Part shown: piece after piece, positions 39,600 to 64,000 of the stretch
How positions within the stretch are numbered: position 1 is the first letter of the stretch
Layout: every line of letters begins with the position of its first letter
Program-made: the position numbers and the translations under genes
DNA from: Topomyia yanbarensis
Taxonomy: Eukaryota; Arthropoda; Insecta; Diptera; Culicidae
Length of the DNA: 64,000 nt
Assembly (NCBI RefSeq): GCF_030247195.1
Contig: NC_080671.1
Location: 84,256,370 to 84,320,369, forward strand
Reading direction: 5' to 3'
The notes under the pieces: generated by a model
Databases searched by the model: none
What the model was told of the DNA's origin: nothing
The model's input: the letters and a program-made list of their open reading frames with translations, nothing else

Positions 39600-39915
39600 G
39601 GTTTAAGTGCGTCGTATTGAAAATACCTGCATATTTTAAATATAATTAATGTAATTAATGAATGTAATTAAAACTACTTCTGTTGTACTTAATATGATAC
39701 TTCATGTAATTAATGTCTTTATACAAGTACTTAAAGTATTTAAAGTGCGTAAAAGCGATACTTAAAATATTTTGCGTATTTAAAGTACAAAAGATCTGTA
39801 CTTAAAAACACTCCGATAATTAAATTACGGTCAATTTGTCATGTAGTTTTTAAATATTGGCGGTATGTAATGTACTTTATGGTACTTAAAGTAACTAATT
39901 AAGTACGACTTTTGG
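39600..39915. repeat. AT-rich degenerate short repeats
   Basis: Words such as TACTTAAAGTA and GTAATTAATG recur imperfectly many times; otherwise no feature. Confidence 0.6.
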
Positions 39916-40373
39916 CACTGCGTTGTATTACGATATTTTTGAAGATATGTCAAAAAATGTTTTAAGGAGTCATTCACAAAAAACGGTCTATAACTTCGAG
40001 TGTAATATAAATAGAAACTTTTGTTCTTCAGGTAAGATAGTCGCAAAAACAAGTTCCTTCACATTTTTGAAGACTTCATCTTGTTTGTCAAATTTTACAA
40101 AAGTTGTAGCAAATATCTCACTGCAAGAGGTATTAATCACTAAAACTATATCACCAAAATGAAGGTCTTGCATCATCATAAAACATTCCATTGGTGTATA
40201 CGCTTTATCGTTTTCGCGTGAAAATTTTTTCGTTCGTTTTTGGCAAAAACACTTTGCAAAGATAAGAAGAGCCAGCGCTCCGGTGAGATCGGTGCTCGAA
40301 CTGAGAATTTTTCAAGTCTGTGTTTAATATGCTGACGAAGTCGTCTAGTAAGTCGACATAAATTGACTTTTAT

Positions 40374-40595
40374 CACAGATAACAGACATTTAGGCTAGAA
40401 TAAAATGGTCTCAAACCTGCATAAACTTTCGAACTGATAAACGTTGGGAATCAGTGTTTCACTATTGCCATCTACGCAACCGTTTGCTACACGTATTTGA
40501 CAGCTTCACTCAAACTGCATTGCATCGAAACGTGTTTCAGAGGTCAGATTTATTATTTGGAATTTCAGTAGCGGATTTACACATTTAATTTTTTC
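40374..40595 (-). mobile_element. Truncated copy of the 260-bp MITE with CACAGATAACAGAC ends
   Basis: It starts CACAGATAACAGAC and is, in reverse orientation, the same as 46413-46672 (shared words TTTCACTATTGCCATCT and GGAATTTCAGTAGCGG). The far TIR is missing; sequence with repeated GCTGAGATT words follows. Confidence 0.8.
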
Positions 40596-40815
40596 TGCCG
40601 AATCTCAGCTTTTTTTGCATCTTTTGCCGAAATCTCAACAGCTGAGATTCAGCAAACATTAGTTGTTGCAGAGATCGCTTGAGTGCTGAGACTCGGAAAG
40701 TATTTGACCGAAAATCAGCAAACAAATTTCATTTTACTGAGATATCATTTTCTAAATTTGCTAACTACACAGCTGTTGGGAAATTATCGAGCCGAATTGA
40801 ATGTGTAGTTATTCT

Positions 40816-40945
40816 TAGCTGTGTTTACCAACATTGCTTCACCGCGAAATGACAGTGTTGGTAAACACTGCTCACAGTAAATGTTATTTTTTTGTCAACT
40901 TATTGGTCGACTTGCACAGGCTAATTCTGCCTAACAGAATATCGA
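40816..40945 (+). repeat. Short repeat with hairpin, copy 2
   Basis: GTGTTTACCAACATTG and CAGTGTTGGTAAACAC pair as a hairpin; homologous to 11424-11545. Confidence 0.55.
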
Positions 40946-41089
40946 GGACAGAGGGCGACATTCTCGTGACGTGAAGTCGTTCACTCCTGCTTCGCATGCT
41001 CTGACGCTCCCAAACTCGCCGAATAGTTTGAATTGCCCCTAGGACATATTAAGGTTCTCTATGACCTTTAACTTGACGTGCGATTGTAC

Positions 41090-41215
41090 GTCATTTCCCG
41101 CAATAGCGTCTCCAGGAATACCATTGCCCGGATACACTGCTTCCCGGAATGTGCTATTTCTCGGAAAACCGCTTCCCGTAATGTACCAGTTGTCCGAATA
41201 CCATTTCCCGGAAAA
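41090..41215. repeat. Degenerate short tandem repeat, TTCCCGGAAT unit
   Basis: Six to seven imperfect units of about 20-24 bp, each built around (A/G)CCRTTTCCCGGAA, for example TTGCCCGGATAC, TTCCCGGAATGT, TTCTCGGAAAAC, TTCCCGTAATGT and TTCCCGGAAAAT. It is GC-richer than its surroundings. Non-coding minisatellite-like DNA. Confidence 0.75.
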
Positions 41216-42306
41216 TATTTTTGGAAATGTATTAATTTAGAGTGTAACTAATTCGATATGCTGCAAGTCTCACATGTAATTTTTGTACCTCATTCGTCGC
41301 TCATCAATCGAGCGAGCAGCGTGACGCTGGACTTCCGGCGCCCGTTTATAAGTTTCTTGTGTATTTTCTGTAATTCACTTATCACTACTTTATCTGTCGT
41401 TATTTTGTCAAAGATCAACTCTGCCAGAAACTTGCTGGAGCTTCGACAAATATTAATCAACATCTTTATCAAATACTTGACACAGAGTATAAGAGGCTTT
41501 ATTAACAAATTTGTGACAGTAGAAGTAAAATTCCGAACTACATATGTTGGCAATAATATCGAATAAACGGATTTTGACTTTAAAAATGCTTTGCTCCACT
41601 ATCTATGAATCTATGAAAGGTTTACACAGTTATAAATTCGCATTTAATTGATGATATTAAATGATATATACTCCATCCGATACGTAAAAACAAACTTCAT
41701 TCATTTTCTGTACCATATCAGTATTCTATTGTAAAAGCAATTAATATTTAGATCATTAGCGAATTATATCGCACGCTCGTGAAAATAACTGCATTTAAAT
41801 GTCATCGTGGTCGTGTCCAGTGCACAACACTTTAATTTTTTATTCTAAATGTAAATTGTATTTTTACCGAAATAAATTCATATTGATTTTTATATCATTT
41901 ACGTATATCTAAGATTTTACGTTCTTTTGAACATTGAATTTGAAAATATTTATAGTTTTTTAATTAAGCCATATTCCGCTTAACCGCTCGATAAGCTTGT
42001 GAAAATGTGTAAAAAATGGCTGAATTTAAAAAAAAACATCACCATTGTCCAGTTTCATGCATTTCGCTTGGATAGCGCTGAAGTAATTGAAGAGTTGTGT
42101 GGACGGTATAAATATTCATCTCAGCTACTTTAGCGAGATCTCTGTATTTTTATATCCACCAATTGTTTCACTACCTTCGTTCTCGTTTTTGCCGCTACGT
42201 CTGTGTGGTTTGAGGACAAGCTATCCAAAACTATCCAACCAACACTCACGTTACAGGCGTTACATTTGTTACGAAACTTCGGATGTCAAGTCAAACTAAT
42301 GTCCAT
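41216..42306. other. Unassigned DNA before Pen-2
   Basis: A 102-codon frame at 41258-41566 has no recognisable domain. No promoter elements of a nearby gene were identified. Confidence 0.3.
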
Positions 42307-42535
42307 ATCAACATTTGAATAGGGCTAATAAGATTTGTAAACAAACTTTTGTTTTGCTGATTTCTCTTAATTTGTTATCATTTCAACACAGAAAACATTT
42401 GAAATTGATTCTACCAAGGGCAAAGATGTTGATTCATGTGTATTTTTCATAAAACTCAACTCTGTAGCGGAAAAATGAGCGAAATAAGTTTGTTTACAAA
42501 AGTCTCATTAGCCCTTTTGAAGAATTACTATTGAT
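42307..42535 (+). mobile_element. 229-bp MITE directly upstream of Pen-2
   Basis: It begins ATCAACATTTGAATAGGGCT and ends with the inverted counterpart (AAGTTTGTTTACAAAAG, then TTAGCCC to TTGAT). It is about 97 percent identical to the copy at 21250-21478 and the same length. Its right end is 106 bp before the Pen-2 start codon. Confidence 0.88.
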
Positions 42536-42641
42536 GTTTTGTTTTGCTTCGTCTACAGATTCGATAAAGTTAGATGGTTTTAGATCGTCTATTGGATTTT
42601 TAATCCTATTTGTAATTAATCGCTGTAACAATAAAATCAAC

Positions 42642-43074
42642 ATGGATCTGACAAGAGTTCCGAACGAGCGGAAGTTATACCTTTGCAAATGGTATTTCAA
42701 AGGTAAGTGGCCCCTACTGCTATCCAACTAAATTAGTCATCATTACTGATTTTCCCTTGCAGTCGGATTCGCGTTGCTACCGTTTGTGTGGGCAATCAAT
42801 ACCTGTTGGTTCTTTAGTGAGGCATTCCGGAAGCCAGCCTACGACGAACAAAAGGAAATAAAGAAATGTAATTACCATCCAACTAAGCATAACAATAAAA
42901 AAATCAATGCAAGCACTTTACCTCGTCTTTACAGATGTGATATTCTCCGGCATCGGATCTCTTATTTGGCTGGTGGTAATCGCCTCGTGGGTTGCTACGT
43001 TCCAACTGAAACGTACCGATTGGGGTGACTTCGCAGACAGCATAAGCTTCATCATTCCACTGGGAAAAGCCTAA
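42642..43074 (+). CDS. pen-2: PEN-2, gamma-secretase subunit
   Basis: Three exons: 42642-42702, 42763-42867 and 42935-43074, joined through GTAAGT/TTGCAG and GTAATT/TTACAG introns of 60 and 67 bp. The product is 101 aa, the usual length of PEN-2. It starts [20 protein letters not shown]; the central part has [29 protein letters not shown] and [15 protein letters not shown]; the end reads [20 protein letters not shown], close to the family's C-terminal D-Y/S-LSF-IP-G motif. Two hydrophobic segments (about 22-40 and 57-77) span the membrane. PEN-2 is required, with presenilin, nicastrin and APH-1, for the endoproteolysis and activity of gamma-secretase, which cleaves Notch and other membrane proteins. 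No defects are seen. The start was chosen because the protein matches the family from its first residue. The 5' region between the MITE and the ATG is only 106 bp. An AATAAA near 43546 may be its poly-A signal. Confidence 0.97.
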
Positions 43075-43842
43075 GTTAGTGTAAGATAATCATAATGAAC
43101 TAGCCTATAGACTAACGAGTGTTTTATAGGGGTTTATTCCCTGAACATAATTGTTTTCTTCTAAATGTAGCCACTACACCCAGAGACGCGTCACCCAGTG
43201 ACTAAAAAGAAATTTCCTTCTAATCAGTAATGCCGTTTTGAGTTGACTCCGAAACTGATTCAGGTTTCAACCTAAACCGCTCAGTTCATAAATTTAGACA
43301 TCAGTTAGGGTGGGAGCCTGGTTCAGTTTCCCTTTGGCTAAAAAGAGCCAATTGACGTGAATAGGGACCCTAATTCCATTGCCTAGCCTAAAGCAAGAAG
43401 CGTAATAATTGTCAATCGTACTGAACTCTGTAACGTCAGTTTGGTTAGGGTCAATGGGTACTGAATAGACATGTACAGGAATTACGTTAGGGATAAAAAT
43501 CATCTCATACTTATTGTAAATGCTTTCGACAACTTTTAAAATATCAATAAAATTCAACATCCACTACAAGTAGGCGCCTGTTAGTCTTCTCTTTTACAAG
43601 CTCACGTTCTCTCAATGACATCGGAAAAGACCTGTTGCATCTGTTTTCAGAATCATCCTTTTGTGCATCGGAACGCTGCCAGTGAGTATCGGAATTCGTT
43701 ACCACGGATTCTATTAGTTTGTTTATTTCGATGGCCTGATTTCAGTTTGCTACCCGGTCCGCTAATCGATAGATTGGCTGTGAAAAGTTGCATCTTGTGC
43801 AAATTAGTGAACTTGGTTTAAAAAGCTTGATAGGAGAATAAA
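43075..43842. other. Pen-2 / CFAP57 intergenic interval
   Basis: 768 bp, AT-rich, presumably holding the Pen-2 3' end and the CFAP57 promoter. Two short frames (43294-43560 minus, 43615-43821 plus) were not recognised. Confidence 0.5.
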
Positions 43843-61185
<17,343 letters not shown>

Positions 61186-61222
61186 AATAACAGGGTAAAA
61201 ACGCCTTAATAGTGTATACAGA

Positions 61223-61228
61223 AATAAA
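61223..61228 (+). terminator. CFAP57 poly-A signal
   Basis: AATAAA 38 bp after the stop codon; it is the first such hexamer downstream. Confidence 0.7.
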
Positions 61229-61398
61229 CCAGTTAAAAAACTTAATGTTCCGAATCAAAAAACCTGAACGGTATTTTGCGGTTGCGTCCGTTTCACAAGG
61301 TTCAGATATATTTCATCGAGGATAGTTGGATGTAGAAAATTGGTCCATCTCAACGATGTATCAGGAATTAGAAAAAATTGACTCAAATGGCACGTTCC

Positions 61399-62110
61399 CT
61401 AATGTAGTCGGGGATTTGTACCTTGGCGTGTCCTCTCATCATTTCCTGAGCGGAAGGTAAGGAGAAGGAAGAGGGAGGAATTAGAATTAGAAGGTTGGGA
61501 AAATAACAGCACAAAAACAAACAGAAGGTAAATCAAACTCACAACTAGTGCAAATCGTCTGCGAGTAAGCCTAAAGTCCTTTAGCACATTGGTTAAAACA
61601 AACTTTAGTCTCTGAGCTTCAGTCACAGTACCCCGAAATCGTAATTGCGCTACTGCTGGGCAGTTGCTTATCAGGTGATATGATGTTCCATAGTCTGATT
61701 CACAAAGATCACAAGAAAATGACTCAGCGCGCTGAATAGTTTCCATGTGATGATTAAGTTTGCAGTGGCCGGTTAAAAGCCCTGGTCAGCATGCCGTAGT
61801 GGAGTTTCGAAAAATGTAGAAGATTTTTCGAAATCACTGGGCACGGTTGTTCTAGAAACGCTTTTGTTTGGCGACACGTTTCTAGATTTCTCCAATAATT
61901 GCGATGCTCGGGCGAAGCCCAGGACCGTATTTTGTTCTCCTATCCAACTTGTCGAAATTGGCAGGGCGAGCTCAGGCCCAACGAAGTCAATCGCTGTACC
62001 TGCCCTAGCCAATTCGTCAGCTCTTTCATTTCCAGTAATACCGAAATGCACGGGCACCCAGACAAGGTAGATAGTGTTGACAATGCTTAGTTCTGCGATT
62101 TGAGTTCGGC
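61399..62110 (-). pseudogene. LINE RNase H domain and C-terminal zinc finger (I-clade-like)
   Basis: The minus-strand frame 62057-61773 (extending upstream as VWVPVHFG) reads HFGITGNERADELARAGTAI, the RNase H region usually written W-V-P-G-H-S-G-I-x-G-N-E-x-A-D-x-L-A; the Gly before the His is replaced by Val. After one frame change at about 61773, 61746-61399 has CDLCESDYGTSYHLISNCPA, the C-X2-C-X8-H-X4-C finger that follows RNase H in I-type LINEs. It lies tail-to-tail with CFAP57, its 3' part within 250 bp of that gene's poly-A signal. Confidence 0.78.
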
Positions 62111-62289
62111 ATGCGATTACTAGCTTGGATTGTGATTCGTGTGAGCTAAGGGCCTTGATTGCAGCCTGACTACCGGAGCAGAAGTTTATAACTTTTGCCG
62201 GACAAGCTCTGCTGAAGGGCCAATTCTACCCCGCACAAAGTCGAGTTCTACTTGGAATACAGTACAGTATTTACCTATCTCATTTCTCG

Positions 62290-62985
62290 ACAGTAGACAC
62301 CAGCACGTCCCTCCATCAGAGAATCACGGGGAAGTCTATTTCGATGTTGTCTATCATTTCTTCCTCTTCAAAGTTTAGCGGTACTCCTCTGACGAATGAT
62401 AGTTTGGTTCTTGTTTTTGCATTCGTATATGCGGAGATTGACGTGGTTCAGCTTTAGCATTTTAAGCTGTTTTACGTCATCAATCTTGAACCTGCACTTT
62501 CCCAGTTTTACGATCTCTGTAAAGTCATTGAATCTTTTGTCTTTGAGGATCTTGCCTACGTGGGATGGATGGTTTGAGTGGTTCTTGTTGGTTTCGATCA
62601 GATCCAGGACGATTGATGTGGACTTGGCCCTAAGTGAAATGGGGACCGCTTCAAGAGAGGAAGCCTCGCCTTGACTGAAGTGCGCTGGAGTGATTTCATT
62701 TGATTCCTTGTTTTGCCTGGTTATTCTCCCGTATGCAATTTTACGACTGTTTACGATCCGCTTGATCCTATTCGCTGGGTTCTTTCGATGGTGGATTATT
62801 GGCCACTGAGCTAGACTTGCTCGTTTGCGACGTTCAAACTGTTTGTACGCACACTCTGGTAGCAGTCCGTGTAAAATTCTACCGCCGTCTGGCGACTCTA
62901 AACTATTTCTACCCAAATTTTCAAGAGACAACTCAATGGGTTCTTTTCTGCAGCCTTTTTTGCTTGATGCAATTTGATAAGGCAA
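62290..62985 (-). pseudogene. LINE ORF1 fragment, frameshifted at its end
   Basis: The 205-codon minus-strand frame (62985-62368) contains NHPSHVGKILKDKRFNDFTE and IVKLGKCRFKIDDVKQLKML. Shifting frame near 62390 gives FVRGVPLNFEEEEMIDNIEI, the expected continuation (an I-R-G-V-P block) of mosquito LINE ORF1 proteins. It probably belongs with the RNase H remnant downstream, with endonuclease and reverse transcriptase deleted between them. Its upper end coincides with the start of a MITE at 62985, so the first few codons may be MITE-border sequence. Confidence 0.6.
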
Positions 62986-63001
62986 TTAGGTAATCCATTA
63001 G

Positions 63002-63407
63002 ACAGTCTTCCCATGAACATCGATAAGTTTGCACCTGTGTACAAAATTTCGTGCACGCGTTCAGCCTCAAACTTACTTTGCCTTTGTGTACAGGTTCGCC
63101 TCGAACACTGAACCCAAGCGAACGATGTGCAAACTTAGGTTTAAACACCGTGTGCGTACACAAGAAAGGCACACACAAAACAGAATGAGTCAACACTAGT
63201 GATTTTGAGTGATAGAAAGGGAAAACTAGTGTCAAGAACCTGTGTGTACGAACACCGCGTACGTACATGGGGTTCGGTTGTGCAGATGAACATGTTTACT
63301 TGTTTTGGTATGCATTAGCGCGTTCGAGTTTGCACATGAAATGTGGGTTTAAGATGAGCACAGAACTAAAGCGAACCTGGTGTTCGATGTCCATTTGGGA
63401 AGTCTGT
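63002..63407. mobile_element. Nested TIR element 1 (406 bp)
   Basis: Ends ACAGTCTTCCCA and, reversed, ACAGACTTCCCA, with inner paired words ACATCG. It is flanked by CATTAG at 62996-63001 and 63408-63413 (6-bp duplication). The empty site is CCATTAGACGTTTG in the 47-kb copy, read on its minus strand. Internal words GTTTGCAC, GTGTACG and GAACAC recur in both orientations. Confidence 0.82.
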
Positions 63408-63590
63408 CATTAGTCGTTTGTTTGATAATTCAGCAGTGGGTTCTGTCAACAAGTCTACTCCTGCGAACATAAAAACTCGTCCAACAAACATCTTTCGTTA
63501 GTCGGATTCGTTTGATGTTGGATCGAATCAATGATATTGTCGGACGTCGCACCCCTCGGAGTAACGTCAGAAGAGGTAAACAAGAAATCT

Positions 63591-63820
63591 CGACAAACAT
63601 ATGATTACTGCTTAAAAGTCAACTGTCAAAACTCTCTTTGAAAAAAAATCCGGACAAACCGTTACTGGCTAAACACAGTTCATAGCAGTTAAAGAAAGAG
63701 AAAACTTTTCTCTTTTGTTTACTGCCTACATCTGTGATTGGCGAGTAACGGTTTGTTCGGAATTTCCTTTCAAAGAGAATTTTGACAGTTGGCTTTTAAG
63801 CCGTAATCATATGTTTGTCG
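63591..63820. mobile_element. Nested foldback element 2 (230 bp)
   Basis: Almost the whole element is an inverted repeat: CGACAAACATATGATTAC on the left pairs with GTAATCATATGTTTGTCG on the right, with long arms that include CAACTGTCAAAA and AACCGTTACT. It is flanked by AGAAATCT (63583-63590) and AGAAATAT (63821-63828). The 47-kb copy is empty at this point (CAAGAAATAATCAG). Confidence 0.85.
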
Positions 63821-64000
63821 AGAAATATTTATTCAGTTGTTCAGAAACGTCTCATTATTTGCCTAATCATAGAAGTTCCACGTTTGAAATGTTCGAGTCT
63901 GCATCTTTGTATTAGCGCATTTCCCCAAAATTCCACGCGGCCTTCCCCAATTGAAAAGAATGGCCGCGCTTAGCCCATTTGTCATATTGAGAGATTCACT

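Larger units (their letters stand above)
62985..63867. mobile_element. MITE carrying two nested insertions
   Basis: The ends ATTAGGTAATCCATTAGAC and, reversed, ATTAGGCAAATAATGAGACG match the MITE at 47172-47399. Removing 63002-63413 and 63591-63828 leaves about 233 bp collinear with that 228-bp copy. Confidence 0.85.

Noticed and set aside
43294..43560. 88-codon minus-strand frame between Pen-2 and CFAP57
   Set aside because: No recognisable protein content, and the length is within chance for AT-rich DNA.
43615..43821. Frame starting MTSEKTCCICFQNHPF just before CFAP57
   Set aside because: The CFAP57 protein is complete from 43843 by comparison with the family, and this frame has no match I recognise.

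Overview
The window is animal nuclear DNA, most likely from a culicine mosquito and probably Aedes. The evidence is spliced genes with GT-AG introns and insect-like products, AT-rich intergenic DNA, very dense decayed transposons, tRNA-headed SINEs, a mariner relic of the kind found in mosquitoes, and a nuclear copy of insect mitochondrial nad2 that reads only in the invertebrate mitochondrial code. The genus is inferred; no ribosomal or barcode sequence is present.

Only two intact host genes are seen, both on the + strand. Pen-2 (42642-43074, three exons, 101 aa) encodes the PEN-2 subunit of gamma-secretase. About 770 bp downstream starts CFAP57 (43843-61185, eight exons, 1208 aa), a WD40/coiled-coil protein of motile cilia and sperm flagella. 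Its second intron is 13.35 kb and filled with mobile DNA. All exon junctions were placed by hand from splice signals, reading phase and remembered family sequence.

Region by region: 1-5 kb holds tRNA-bearing repeats with a SINE inserted and a 1.3-kb terminal-inverted-repeat (TIR) element. 5.7-6.7 kb holds broken histone H4 and H2B genes that keep their 3' stem-loops. 7-14 kb holds MITEs, a foldback element and a dead mariner. 15-19 kb is mostly unassigned and ends in a (TA)n tract. 19.9-22.7 kb has four different TIR elements. 22.7-27.5 kb is a CR1/Jockey-like LINE interrupted by two DNA transposons. 29.4-33.5 kb is a hAT-like element with a nested MITE, then an R1-like LINE carrying an inverted duplication. 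34.4 kb is the mitochondrial insertion. 35.9-39.3 kb is a tandem array of a repeat of about 650 bp with two insertions. 40-42.5 kb has MITE fragments, a short-period repeat and a young MITE directly before Pen-2. The CFAP57 intron holds LINE fragments, several MITEs, a hAT-like element and an ORF1-only retroelement. 61.4-63.9 kb holds an antisense LINE remnant and a MITE that took two further insertions.

The strongest result is the precise insertion record. Many elements can be delimited to the base by matching target-site duplications, and several have an empty counterpart elsewhere in the window, so the order of insertion can be read directly. I found no evidence for a new enzymatic or defence system. 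The least ordinary items are a pair of MITE families with related TIRs and 7-bp target duplications, the ORF1-only retroelement, the double-nested MITE, and the MITE that sits where the Pen-2 promoter should be.
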